From Propionigenium maris DSM 9537 (lineage in GTDB: Bacteria > Fusobacteriota > Fusobacteriia > Fusobacteriales > Fusobacteriaceae), in assembly GCF_027925155.1 (NCBI RefSeq), contig NZ_BSDY01000019.1, forward strand, positions 1-61,518: 61,518 nt of DNA, in the 5' to 3' direction. Positions 24,368-32,358 of this stretch are shown here, one piece after another. Every line of letters begins with the position of its first letter. The first letter of the stretch is position 1. Under the pieces are notes generated by a model. That model searched no databases, had not been told where the DNA came from, and saw only the letters and a program-made list of their open reading frames with translations. A program made the translations under genes and the position numbers.

Positions 24368-25720
24368 CTATGCAAATAATCCGAATATTATGGAACCGAT
24401 AATCAGCATCATCGCTCCACCTATTCTAGATGAAATCTGTCCAAAGGAGATTAGCTCCATTCTGTCTGCTGCTCCTAGTACAGCTATATCCCCGGAACCT
24501 CCTCTGTTTGCCATACAAAGTCCTGCTGTAATAGCCGCTTCAACAGCATAAAATCTAAAGAACTTTGAAACTAGCATGATAGCTCCAGTTGCCCCCAGTA
24601 CAATAGCTGTTGCTATAGCCAGATTAGGAACTGTAAGGGCATTTATAATGTCATTTACATTTGTTGTAAATCCAACAACTGCCATAAGCACCCAGATCGT
24701 GTATTTCGAGAAGAAGGACTGCATATTCTTAGCTCCGGCCTTAAGTCTTGTAGGCACTACATCAAATACATTTAATATGATTACATATATTACCAGGAAT
24801 GCCAGTCTGTGGATATCAAAAGGCATATTCCATGATGCCCAGATCACTCCTGAGAAGTGGGAGAACATAAACAGTACTCCAGTCATAAATAGTGCTGCTG
24901 CAAAATCCTGCTGGTTGGCCCCCACCGATCCCCAGTCGATATCCTCTTCCTTCTCTCCATCTCCTGAGATTATAAGATCTCCATTCCCTGTGAGGTGCGG
25001 CTTCCTCTCTCCCAGAGTCTTAAGTAGGGCACCTGTAAAGATAGCTATGATATTTGCTATAGTCAGGATAGATATTCCAAAGGCAAACCACTCAGTTGGA
25101 TCTCCACCAGTTTTAGCAGCCCACATCTCAGACATAGGGATAGCCCCTGCTCCAGTTCCTCCACCCATAATAGGCAGTACATAGTTCATCATGATATCCA
25201 GAGGAGTTTTACCGAAAATCAACCCCATTAAAGCTCCCCCTACTGTTGCACCCAGTACACCAATAAGGATAAGAGGTACATATCCACTTACTGATTTCAG
25301 AAGGGTTTTCCTGTTAACTGTAAGTACAGATCCTACGATAAGTGCTGGAATAAAAAGCTCCAGGAAGTTTACCGGCTGCTTATTATAAAATACCTTAGAA
25401 GATTTTAGCACTGCTTCTGGCAGTAGATCATAGGTTCCAAAGATAGCTCCCATGAAGAAAACAAGTACCGTTCCTCCCCCTACATACTTATTCCATACTG
25501 GTATTCTGTCTCCAATCTCTCCAAAGAAGATACCGAATATTCCTGTAATTGCCAGAATCGATAGAAAGTTTGGCCTGATATATCCTCCCTGTACTCCCTT
25601 TGCATCTGGCAGATACACCATTAATAAAACTGCTACAAACATACTGAAGAAGATTCCTGTTGGAAGCCCCTTCCACTTACTCTCCTTGAAGTTCACTAGT
25701 TCACCAAAAGTTTTACTCAT
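24368..25720 (-). CDS. 2-hydroxycarboxylate transporter (2HCT family), paralogue 2
   Basis: 450 residues, closely similar to the product of 22781-24127 across its whole length. The same loops are present: MGGGTGAGAIPMSEMW and ANRGGSGDIAVLGAADRM. It is an inner-membrane Na+-coupled carrier for a hydroxycarboxylate or exchange product; the exact substrate is unknown. It is transcribed from its own promoter with a CTGTATACAG palindrome directly beside the -10, which places it in the same predicted regulon as citS and oadA1. It ends in a hairpin terminator, so the second paralogue needs a separate promoter or read-through. Confidence 0.87.
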   Translation of the reverse strand: MSKTFGELVNFKESKWKGLPTGIFFSMFVAVLLMVYLPDAKGVQGGYIRPNFLSILAITGIFGIFFGEIGDRIPVWNKYVGGGTVLVFFMGAIFGTYDLLPEAVLKSSKVFYNKQPVNFLELFIPALIVGSVLTVNRKTLLKSVSGYVPLILIGVLGATVGGALMGLIFGKTPLDIMMNYVLPIMGGGTGAGAIPMSEMWAAKTGGDPTEWFAFGISILTIANIIAIFTGALLKTLGERKPHLTGNGDLIISGDGEKEEDIDWGSVGANQQDFAAALFMTGVLFMFSHFSGVIWASWNMPFDIHRLAFLVIYVIILNVFDVVPTRLKAGAKNMQSFFSKYTIWVLMAVVGFTTNVNDIINALTVPNLAIATAIVLGATGAIMLVSKFFRFYAVEAAITAGLCMANRGGSGDIAVLGAADRMELISFGQISSRIGGAMMLIIGSIIFGLFA

Positions 25721-25841
25721 TTTAGAACTCTCCTTATTTTAATTTTTTAATACTGGATTAAGATCCTTCTATGAGCTTCCCGTAGATGTTTATCATACAC
25801 TTTGCCCAACAAAAACAACTTTATATCCAATATCCTGAACA

Positions 25842-25851
25842 CTGTATACAG
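25842..25851. promoter_or_regulatory. Putative GntR operator, 2HCT paralogue 2
   Basis: CTGTATACAG, one base downstream of the predicted -10, so covering the transcription start. Confidence 0.7.
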
Positions 25852-25852
25852 C

Positions 25853-25881
25853 ATTGTATTTTAAATGTTATTTTTTTTCAA
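25853..25881 (-). promoter_or_regulatory. Promoter of 2HCT paralogue 2
   Basis: Minus-strand TTGAAA (25876-25881), a 17-bp spacer and TACAAT (25853-25858). Confidence 0.75.
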
Positions 25882-26159
25882 ACTTTTTTACTTCCCTCTT
25901 CATTTAAGCTTATTTTAAGGTTTTTAAAATTTAATAAACCTTTAAAAACAAGGCTTTAAAAGAAGGCATCTGTTTTTAAAATTAAATGATAATCTTACTC
26001 GTCCTCTTCTTGTATGTTTTTTTTGTTTTTTGTTCTTATATCAGACTCTTCCCCTACTCCTGTTAACTTTAGATTTTATCATCTATATCATCACATTTCT
26101 TAATTTAAGCTTAAACGTTTTTTAAGCTATATTTTAGCATTAGGCCTGAAATAACAATA

Positions 26160-26187
26160 AAAAAACCGGGAATATCCCGGCTTTTTT
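26160..26187 (-). terminator. Terminator of citS
   Basis: On the minus strand GCCGGGATATTCCCGG is followed by T7, after the citS stop. Confidence 0.9.
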
Positions 26188-26221
26188 AAGGGTTAATATG
26201 TAAATTTTAGATTAATATCCT

Positions 26222-27532
26222 CTATGCAATCATTTGGAATACTATAGATGCGATGATTAGAATTATTCCTCCACCTAATCTAGATGAGATCTGGGCATAT
26301 GAGATAAGGTTCATTCTCTTTGAAGCTCCTAGCACCTCTATATCTCCCGATCCTCCTCTGTTTGCCATACACAGTCCCGCTGTAATTGAAGACTCGATGG
26401 CATAGAATCCTACCAGGTGACCCATTAATCCTGCTCCTATAGTAGCTCCTACAACTATCATCAGTGCGATAATCACATTTGCTGGGGTGATTGCAGCGAT
26501 GATCTCTCCTAGGTCTGTATAAGCTACCCCTACTCCTACCATCAGTACCCATGTCAGCTGCTTAGAGAAGAACTTCTGGAACTTTCCTGCACCCTGCTTG
26601 ATAGACAGTGGGATAAGACCTAATCCGTTAAATGCCACTAGAGTTAATACTGTTAATGCATAGGTATGAATTCCAGATAGGAAGGAAACATTCTTATTTA
26701 AGAAAGTACCTATCATATAAGCTGAAAGACCCATCATGAACCCAACTGCCATATCTCTTGGAGTTACTTCTACCTGCTCATCCTCTTCTAACTGAAGGTT
26801 TCCTGCTCTTACAAGTTCTCCCTCTCCTGAAAGAACCTCATACTTCTTACCAATCTTATTAAGAACTGCCGCTACTACGATTGCCCAGATATTTGCAATA
26901 GTCAGTACTGCAATTGCATAGGAGTAGTAAGCTTCCTTAGGATTACCAGTTGCTGCCTCATAGATCTCAGACAGTGGAACTGCTCCTGCTCCGTTTCCTC
27001 CACCCATAGTAGGAAGTACATATAGCATCATGATCTCCTTTGGTGAGATCCCAAAGATAAATCCTCCCAGGATACCCATAATAGAAGCTCCTATTACTCC
27101 AGTTAAGATAGCTGGCAGGTAACCGATTAAAGATCTAAGTAGTAGTTTTCTGTTAACTGCAAAGATAGATCCAGTCATTAGAACTACAATATACAGAGTA
27201 AGAAACTTCGACTTCTTCATGAAGAAGGTAACAATATCTATCTCTCTCTCTGTAAACCATCCCTGATGTACAAACAGTGCTGCTGCTAGGAATATAAGAA
27301 CTGGTGCTCCTCCGATATACTCCTTAAATACCGGCAATCTGTCTCCGATCTCTCCAAATATTGCTCCAAATACAAATGAGAATGCTAGTGCTCCCACAAG
27401 CCCCTTTGGTAGTGAATCTGTGAAGTGTACTAAAAGCACCGCCACAAGTGGAATTGAAAATAATTTTGCTGACATTCCAAATATCTTGAATTCAGCCTTT
27501 GATTTTTCTGAACTTACTGCTGCTGTTGACAT
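26222..27532 (-). CDS. citS: Na+/citrate symporter CitS
   Basis: 436 residues and about eleven transmembrane segments. Compared with the other two 2HCT genes here, it keeps the CitS-type loops: MGGGNGAGAVPLSEIYEA at about 180 and ANRGGSGDIEVLGASKRMNLISYAQISSRLGGG near the C-terminus (given here in parts). It also begins with a CitS-like FKIFGMSAKLFSIPL segment. It imports citrate with Na+ into the cytoplasm for the lyase. It is monocistronic, with a near-consensus promoter, a downstream palindrome and its own terminator. The gntR1 gene lies immediately upstream in the same direction. Confidence 0.9.
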   Translation of the reverse strand: MSTAAVSSEKSKAEFKIFGMSAKLFSIPLVAVLLVHFTDSLPKGLVGALAFSFVFGAIFGEIGDRLPVFKEYIGGAPVLIFLAAALFVHQGWFTEREIDIVTFFMKKSKFLTLYIVVLMTGSIFAVNRKLLLRSLIGYLPAILTGVIGASIMGILGGFIFGISPKEIMMLYVLPTMGGGNGAGAVPLSEIYEAATGNPKEAYYSYAIAVLTIANIWAIVVAAVLNKIGKKYEVLSGEGELVRAGNLQLEEDEQVEVTPRDMAVGFMMGLSAYMIGTFLNKNVSFLSGIHTYALTVLTLVAFNGLGLIPLSIKQGAGKFQKFFSKQLTWVLMVGVGVAYTDLGEIIAAITPANVIIALMIVVGATIGAGLMGHLVGFYAIESSITAGLCMANRGGSGDIEVLGASKRMNLISYAQISSRLGGGIILIIASIVFQMIA

Positions 27533-27728
27533 TTTCCCTCCTAAATAATCACATAGTTAAATAATATTTCCCCGGTCCTGAAGAATATAGTTATGCCTGA
27601 AGATCTTCAAGCCTCCCATCAGAAGCTAAAAAGATTTTGAGTTAGAAATCCCTTAGCAATAAACTTCTCTTCAATACTAAATATAAACTGTCAGGTCCAA
27701 TTGAGTTCCCCAACCCAATCACAGCATC

Positions 27729-27746
27729 CTGTATGTTGTATACAGG
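27729..27746. promoter_or_regulatory. Putative GntR operator, citS promoter
   Basis: The inverted repeat CCTGTAT...ATACAGG encloses TTGTATACAG (27736-27745), at about +10 to +20 from the predicted start. Confidence 0.7.
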
Positions 27747-27762
27747 ATATATGTCGATAGTG

Positions 27763-27791
27763 ATTTTACATCACTATTATGTTTCTGTCAA
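27763..27791 (-). promoter_or_regulatory. Promoter of citS
   Basis: Minus-strand TTGACA (27786-27791), a 17-bp spacer and TAAAAT (27763-27768). Confidence 0.85.
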
Positions 27792-27920
27792 CAATTTGTT
27801 TCATTATCGTTCGTTAAGCGTTGTTTAACAAACATCTTTAAGCCTTGGTTAATATTGGTGTTCGTCCACTGTACCTTCTTTAAAATTTTCTTAAATTTTT
27901 AATCATTTCAAAAGTTTTTA

Positions 27921-27942
27921 CTGAGTTATACAGTATACAGTA
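27921..27942. promoter_or_regulatory. Possible auxiliary GntR site upstream of citS
   Basis: Overlapping half-sites TTATACAG and TATACAGT form an imperfect version of the palindrome. It is less convincing than the four promoter-proximal sites. Confidence 0.4.
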
Positions 27943-28034
27943 CGTTCTGGCATTTAAGTTTTCTTTAGGTGGCTTTAAAAACTTATATTAACTCTCTTTC
28001 TCTATCTATTTTTAAGTCCCTACCACTACAAAAA

Positions 28035-28060
28035 ACAAAAAAAGAGCCTAAGCTCTTTTT
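28035..28060 (-). terminator. Terminator of gntR1
   Basis: On the minus strand AAAAAGAGCTTAGGCTC is followed by T7. Confidence 0.85.
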
Positions 28061-28065
28061 GCATT

Positions 28066-28719
28066 TTAGTATTGAATATTGGCCTTGATAAAGTCCCTGG
28101 ATCTCTCAAGGTGCACCTTGTTTAGACTTCTTGCCTCTTCAACTGCCTTTTCCTTGATTGCCTCTACTATGGCCCTGTGATCGTTAAAGGCAACTTCCTT
28201 TCTGTCTCCGCTCTCTATAGCCATCCTTCTGAACCTTCTCAGGTATAGGTTTATATTGGTAATCATCTCAGTGACCCTGTCTAGGCTTGCTATATCATAG
28301 AGGGTGTCGTTAAACTCCGAGAAAAGCTTAAATACCTCCTTATCCTCACCACTTTCATCTATGAGGTCCTCTGTATCCTCCATGAGCCTTTCCAGCCTTC
28401 TTATATCCTTTTTCTTGGCATTGTTTATAACTTCCTCAAGGATTACTCCCTCCAAAGCTATTCTTATCCTATAGATCTCGTCTATATCCGACTTCTTGAT
28501 GCTCTTTACCATTACTCCGCCCTTGGACTTGGATTCCACAAAGCCCTCCAGCTCCAGCATCCTAAGTGCCTCCCTTATTGGAGTCCTGCTTATCTGAAAC
28601 TTTTCTGCATACTCAGTTTCCACAATCCTCTCTTCAGGCTGGATCTCTCCCTCTATTATAAGCCTCTTCAGCTCCTCATACACCAGCTCTCTTACCGATT
28701 TACTCTTCTTAATCACCAT
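28066..28719 (-). CDS. GntR family regulator with FCD domain, paralogue 1
   Basis: 217 residues. The winged helix at about 7-72 contains RELVYEELKRLIIEGEIQPEERI and EKFQISRTPIREALRMLELEGFV, the GntR recognition helix. Residues 85-210 are an all-helical FCD effector domain. The usual metal-binding His triad is only partly visible (NDHRAIV at about 182, KVHLERS near 205). FadR-subfamily members such as Enterococcus CitO control citrate genes, and the position next to citS supports a similar role. A palindrome in its own promoter suggests autoregulation. It is about 70 percent identical by eye to paralogue 2. Confidence 0.88.
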   Translation of the reverse strand: MVIKKSKSVRELVYEELKRLIIEGEIQPEERIVETEYAEKFQISRTPIREALRMLELEGFVESKSKGGVMVKSIKKSDIDEIYRIRIALEGVILEEVINNAKKKDIRRLERLMEDTEDLIDESGEDKEVFKLFSEFNDTLYDIASLDRVTEMITNINLYLRRFRRMAIESGDRKEVAFNDHRAIVEAIKEKAVEEARSLNKVHLERSRDFIKANIQY

Positions 28720-28765
28720 CTATCTTCACTCCCTGAGATAATCTCATCTCAATTCATAATGTTTT

Positions 28766-28775
28766 CTGTATACAA
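28766..28775. promoter_or_regulatory. Putative GntR operator, gntR1 promoter
   Basis: CTGTATACAA, within a longer TCTGTATAC...GTACAGA inverted repeat, at about +6 to +15 from the predicted start. It suggests autoregulation. Confidence 0.65.
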
Positions 28776-28787
28776 AGTACAGAGTAT

Positions 28788-28817
28788 ATAATAATATTAT
28801 TTATACTTCCTTGTCAA
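28788..28817 (-). promoter_or_regulatory. Promoter of gntR1
   Basis: Minus-strand TTGACA (28812-28817), an 18-bp spacer and TATTAT (28788-28793). Confidence 0.75.
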
Positions 28818-28887
28818 TTTAAAAATTCAACTATTAACTTTTTAAGCTCTCTATCTATACCATCCCTCTTACTATAATCTGAAATAA

Positions 28888-28916
28888 AATAAGGACTGAG
28901 ATCTCTCTCAGCCCTT
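28888..28916 (-). terminator. Terminator of gntR2
   Basis: On the minus strand AGGGCTGAGA, a GAGA loop and TCTCAGTCCT are followed by TATTTTATTT. Confidence 0.8.
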
Positions 28917-28918
28917 CT

Positions 28919-29566
28919 CTATAAACTTCCCACAATAAAATCTCTAGACCTCTCCAGGTGAAGCTTGTTCACTTCAAGAGCTTTAGAGATATCTTTCTCC
29001 TTTATAGCTTCCACTATCGCTTTATGATCCTTAAAGGCGATCTCCCTTCTCTCCTCATTTTCTATGGCTATCCTTCTGAAACTGCTCAGATATAGCTTGA
29101 TATTGGTTATCATCTCTCTTACCCTGTTTAAATCCGCTATATCATAGAGTATATTATTAAATTCAGAGAAGAGCTCAAAAACTTCCTTCTCATCCTCATA
29201 CTCTGCCATAAGATCCTCTGTATCCTCCATGAGTCTCGTCAGCCTACGGATATCCCTGGCTCCCGCCTTCTTGATTACTTCCTCTATAATAATGCTCTCA
29301 AGAGCTATTCTTATCCTATAGATCTCCTCGATGTCATCCTTGGTTATGGTCTTTACTATGACTCCCCCCTTGGACTGTGATTCTACAAACCCTTCCAGCT
29401 CCAGCATCCTTATAGCTTCCCTTATGGGAGTCCTGCTTATCTGAAACTTCTCTGCATATTCAGTCTCCACTATTCTTGACCCAGGTTCTATCTCTCCCTC
29501 TATTATAAGCCTCTTTAACTCCTCATACACCAGTTCTCTCATGGGTTTGCTCTTCTGTATTTTCAT
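28919..29566 (-). CDS. GntR family regulator with FCD domain, paralogue 2
   Basis: 215 residues with the same layout as paralogue 1. The N-terminal winged helix (RELVYEELKRLIIEGEIEPGSRI, then FQISRTPIREAIRMLELEGFV) has a recognition helix almost identical to paralogue 1, so the two may bind the same operator. The FCD domain differs more, which suggests a different effector. FKDHKAIV near 180 and KLHLERS near 203 hold the likely metal-binding histidines. It has a good promoter of its own but no TGTATACA site. It could compete with or form heterodimers with paralogue 1; this is inference. Confidence 0.87.
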   Translation of the reverse strand: MKIQKSKPMRELVYEELKRLIIEGEIEPGSRIVETEYAEKFQISRTPIREAIRMLELEGFVESQSKGGVIVKTITKDDIEEIYRIRIALESIIIEEVIKKAGARDIRRLTRLMEDTEDLMAEYEDEKEVFELFSEFNNILYDIADLNRVREMITNIKLYLSSFRRIAIENEERREIAFKDHKAIVEAIKEKDISKALEVNKLHLERSRDFIVGSL

Positions 29567-29981
29567 CTATATTCCATCCTTTAACTTCAAATTTCACTTC
29601 CCAATGTTTTCAAAAAAACATTACCTTTCCTTAGATATCTTAAGACCTTTTTCCTCCTTTGTCAATTACATCCATCCCAATTATTCCCTGCCTTCCCTTA
29701 ATATCCTCAGTAGTTTAGAGAACCCCTCTCCTCTTTTGTGAAGATAATAACGTTTTTGACCAATAGGTGGTTAATTTTTACTCTCCCCAGCTTTCGACTT
29801 TTTTGTGAAAAAATTATATAATTATTACAAGATAAAAATATCACTAAAAAAACTCTTTAAAATCAATGTGTTTAAAGAACACTTTGGAAAAAGGCTTAAA
29901 TCAACCATCATTTTAAAGGGCTTATTTTTTACCGGAATACAGAGATAAAAAATTGACATATAATTTCTAGGAGGAACTATT
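29567..29981. other. Gene-free 415 bp between gntR2 and small plus-strand gene
   Basis: Holds the gntR2 promoter (29637-29665) and AT-rich sequence without strong hairpins until the TTGACATATAAT just ahead of the small gene at 29982. Nothing else was recognised. Confidence 0.4.
29637..29665 (-). promoter_or_regulatory. Promoter of gntR2
   Basis: Minus-strand TTGACA (29660-29665), a 17-bp spacer and TAAGAT (29637-29642). Confidence 0.75.
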
Positions 29982-30089
29982 ATGAAAAAAATATTTGAAG
30001 GATGTGCATCTATTTTACTGGGAGGAAGTCTTCTGTCTGGAATCTTCTACACTCTTGTTTCATTCAACTCATTAGTTGCTGTCAGCTAA
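29982..30089 (+). CDS. Small 35-residue hydrophobic peptide
   Basis: An ATG behind a textbook TAGGAGGAACTATT site opens a 35-codon frame. It starts MKKIFEGCASILLGGSLLSG, contains one Cys (residue 8), and continues as a single hydrophobic helix to its end. It is followed by a clean rho-independent terminator at 30123-30152. The plus orientation is unlike all neighbours. Upstream, TTGACA (29953-29958) and TATAAT overlap, so the true promoter is unclear. It resembles small one-pass membrane peptides; no family is recognised. Its position between the two decarboxylase loci may be coincidental. Confidence 0.6.
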   Translation: MKKIFEGCASILLGGSLLSGIFYTLVSFNSLVAVS

Positions 30090-30122
30090 AACTACTCATT
30101 ATTGGACTAAAAAAAATACTTC

Positions 30123-30152
30123 AGGAGAGCTCTCGCAAGCTCTCCTTTTTTA
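30123..30152 (+). terminator. Terminator of the 35-residue peptide gene
   Basis: AGGAGAGCT, CTCGCA and AGCTCTCCT are followed by T6. Confidence 0.88.
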
Positions 30153-30166
30153 GTTTCAAAAGATAT

Positions 30167-30260
30167 AAAAAGCAACGTGACGTTGCATCCTTTCTAACCT
30201 TATGCAATAACTCTTTATAATGGAGTTAATCTATAATTCTATACTTTCCTTAGCAATAAA
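30167..30260 (-). repeat. Three-copy hairpin element, copy 1
   Basis: Read on the minus strand: conserved AAGGAAAGTATAGAATT next to the oadB2 terminator, about 45 variable bases, then GGATGCAACGTCACGTTGC and T5. The last part is a terminator-like hairpin (30172-30186). The other copies are at 35463-35559 and 48910-49003. Confidence 0.7.
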
Positions 30261-30291
30261 AAAGCAGCCTGAATCTCCAGGCTGCTTTTTT
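30257..30291 (-). terminator. Terminator of the second decarboxylase operon
   Basis: On the minus strand AGCAGCCTGGAGATTCAGGCTGCT (arms AGCAGCCTG and CAGGCTGCT) is followed by T6. Confidence 0.9.
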
Positions 30292-31399
30292 AGAATACAT
30301 TTAGAAGTACACCGGCTGCCACTGCCGATCCGATTACCCCTGCCACATTTGGTCCCATTGCGTGCATAAGAAGGAAGTTGTGAGGATTCTCATCCTGTCC
30401 CACCTTCTGTACCACTCTGGCTGCCATTGGCACTGCTGACACTCCCGCTGCTCCGATCATAGGGTTGATCTTTCCACCGGTCGCTTTACACATTACCTTA
30501 CCAAACAACACCCCGCTGGCTGTTCCTATAGAGAAGGCTGCCAGTCCAAGAGCTGTTATCTTCATCGTCTGTGGATTCAGGAAGGACTCAGCGTTAGCTG
30601 TAGCTCCAACTGTAATCCCCAGTAGAATAGTTACTATATACATAAGCGAATTTGTTGCTGCATCCACAAGCTTTGGTACCATTCCAGATTCCTTGATCAG
30701 GTTACCAAACATAAGCATTCCAACAAGCGGAGCTGCTGTAGGTAGTAGCATTACAACTAGGATAGTTACAATAATAGGAAAGGCTATCTTCTCATTCTTA
30801 CTCACGTGCCTTGCCTGCTCCATCTTGATCTCTCTCTCCTCCTTAGTGGTAAGAGCCTTGATGATCGGCGGCTGGATGATTGGTACCAGGGCCATATATG
30901 AATAAGCTGCCAGAGCTATTGGTCCCAGTAGCTGCGGCGCTAGCTGTGAAGTCAGGTAGATAGCTGTAGGTCCGTCTGCTCCTCCGATGATACCTATGGA
31001 AGCTGCCTCTGGTCCAAGGAATCCCATGGCAATAGCCCCAAGGAATGCAAAGAAGATTCCAAACTGTGCTGCTGCCCCAAGTAAGATACTCTTAGGGTTG
31101 GCAATAAGGGGCCCAAAGTCCGTACTTGCTCCCACGCACAGGAAGATCAGCGGCGGATATACTCCATACTTAGTTCCCTGGTATAGCCAGTAGAAGAGTC
31201 CCCCCTTCTCCATAAGTCCTCCCCCTGGAAGGTTAACCAGTAACATTCCAAAGGCTATTGGGATCAGCAGGTAGGGTTCATATCCCTTTTTCACTGCAAG
31301 ATACAGGAATCCACAGGCTATTAACATCATTATTACCTGCTGGATGGATAAAAGGGAAAAACCTGTACTGCTCATAAATTGAGTTATAATTTCTAACAT
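30290..31399 (-). CDS. oadB: Na+-transporting decarboxylase beta subunit, copy 2
   Basis: 369 residues, essentially identical to the copy at 19102-20211, with Thr6 for Ala and Trp for Tyr near residue 71 as the only differences I could find. It carries the same GGADGPTAIYLTSQLAP block and Na+-pump architecture. DNA-level differences are many and mostly silent. So the two copies are not a recent duplication, and the protein sequence is under very strong constraint or has been homogenised in parts. It is the last gene of the second operon, directly before a strong terminator. No lyase genes follow this copy. Confidence 0.94.
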   Translation of the reverse strand: MLEIITQFMSSTGFSLLSIQQVIMMLIACGFLYLAVKKGYEPYLLIPIAFGMLLVNLPGGGLMEKGGLFYWLYQGTKYGVYPPLIFLCVGASTDFGPLIANPKSILLGAAAQFGIFFAFLGAIAMGFLGPEAASIGIIGGADGPTAIYLTSQLAPQLLGPIALAAYSYMALVPIIQPPIIKALTTKEEREIKMEQARHVSKNEKIAFPIIVTILVVMLLPTAAPLVGMLMFGNLIKESGMVPKLVDAATNSLMYIVTILLGITVGATANAESFLNPQTMKITALGLAAFSIGTASGVLFGKVMCKATGGKINPMIGAAGVSAVPMAARVVQKVGQDENPHNFLLMHAMGPNVAGVIGSAVAAGVLLNVF

Positions 31400-31409
31400 T
31401 GTTTTCCTC

Positions 31410-31772
31410 CTATCCTAAAGATACTATTGCATCTCCTAAGTTTACTGCTGCTCCCTTTCCTACGTGGATCTCAGTTACAGTCCCCGCATCTGGAGCCAGG
31501 ATCTCAGTCTCCATCTTCATAGCCTCAAGTACTGCCACAAGCTGTCCCTTAGCTACAGAGTCTCCTACCCTTACCTTAATGTCCACAATAGTTCCAGGCA
31601 TTGGAGCTGTTACAGTCTCTCCCCCTACCATGGATTTCTTTGGAGTAGCTGGTGCCGGTGCTGTTTCTCCTAGGGTTGCAGGAGCTTCCACAGTCCCCTC
31701 TACAGTAGTTACCTCCTGCAACTCCACCTCATATGCCTTTCCATTTACCTTTATCTTATAGATCTTCTTCAT
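31410..31772 (-). CDS. Biotin carboxyl carrier subunit, copy 2
   Basis: 120 residues with biotinylated Lys86 in EAMKM. The biotinyl domain is almost the same as in copy 1. The linker at about 28-47 differs (ATLGETAPAPATPKKS here), as expected for an unconstrained hinge. It transfers CO2 from the carboxyltransferase to OadB. It is separated from oadB2 by 10 bp, the same spacing as in copy 1. Confidence 0.93.
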   Translation of the reverse strand: MKKIYKIKVNGKAYEVELQEVTTVEGTVEAPATLGETAPAPATPKKSMVGGETVTAPMPGTIVDIKVRVGDSVAKGQLVAVLEAMKMETEILAPDAGTVTEIHVGKGAAVNLGDAIVSLG

Positions 31773-31789
31773 CTCTTCAAATCCTCCGT

Positions 31790-32107
31790 CTATAGCTTCG
31801 TTATTCTTGTTATCCTATAGTTTGTATCCTTATTCTCTCCTGCTGCTTCCATGGATGCCACAAGGGCTGCCACCATCATATCCTCATCGGCTTCTAGCTC
31901 GGCCCAGTCCACTCCTGCCATCTCCACTGCTGGTGCTTTTTGCACTGGAGGTGCTGGCTTTGTCTCCGATTTCTGCTCCCCATAGGGAATATGTCTGAAC
32001 AGCTCTAAGATTACCGATATGGCAAAGAGCAGTATAAATACTATACCCATGGCTATTGCTGTAAGCTGTAGACCCTCTGCAAAGGTCATTTGCTCTTGAA
32101 ATATCAA
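31790..32107 (-). CDS. oadG: Decarboxylase gamma subunit (OadG type), copy 2
   Basis: About 105 residues, with one N-terminal helix, a linker, then VDWAELEADEDMMVAALVASMEAA. The linker is the most diverged part against copy 1. The start is TTG at 32107 behind AAAGGAGGAAATAA, the same as in copy 1. The frame open to 32143 has no ribosome-binding site. As in copy 1, a long spacer of about 250 bp with repeat-like sequence separates it from oadA2. Confidence 0.88.
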   Translation of the reverse strand: MIFQEQMTFAEGLQLTAIAMGIVFILLFAISVILELFRHIPYGEQKSETKPAPPVQKAPAVEMAGVDWAELEADEDMMVAALVASMEAAGENKDTNYRITRITKL

Positions 32108-32149
32108 GTTATTTCCTCCTTTTTCTTCTTCTTTCAATGTCACACTAAT

Positions 32150-32350
32150 GTATATTTGAGATTTTTATCTGCCTTTAACAGTCGATCAAGCTTTGTACAG
32201 AATCTTTCTACCTCAGCCGTTAAACAATTTAAGTTTCTGACCGAGGGAAAGACTGTAGCTCATAAAGTCGATAAAATTAATATTTAGCCATTAAGACATT
32301 GTTAAAGGATCTCTTTTCTTGGTTCGTTCTTTGGAGAAGCAAAGAATGAA
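32150..32350. repeat. Degenerate repeat between oadA2 and oadG2, copy D
   Basis: The right part carries CTTTTCTTGGTTCGTTCTTTGG...CAAAGAATGAAC, an inverted repeat of the same type as the one at 53124-53163. The left part has AGTCGAT boxes. It occupies the same place in operon 2 as copy A in operon 1, but the sequence and orientation differ. It therefore looks independently inserted or heavily diverged. Confidence 0.5.
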
Positions 32351-32358
32351 CTAAATTA

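Larger units (their letters stand above)
25721..26221. promoter_or_regulatory. Gene-free 500 bp upstream of 2HCT paralogue 2
   Basis: Contains the regulated promoter (25853-25881) and its palindrome (25842-25851). The remaining 300 bp is very AT-rich with repeated TTTAAGCTTA-like words and an AAGGTTT/AAACCTT inverted repeat at about 25918-25944. It ends at the citS terminator. No ORF is credible. Confidence 0.5.
27533..28065. promoter_or_regulatory. Gene-free 530 bp upstream of citS
   Basis: Holds the citS promoter and operator (27729-27791) and a leader of about 220 nt. A second, imperfect TGTATAC cluster lies at 27921-27942, about 165 bp upstream of the promoter. The gntR1 terminator is at 28035-28060. 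The paired sites could allow repressor looping. No ORF was found. Confidence 0.55.
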
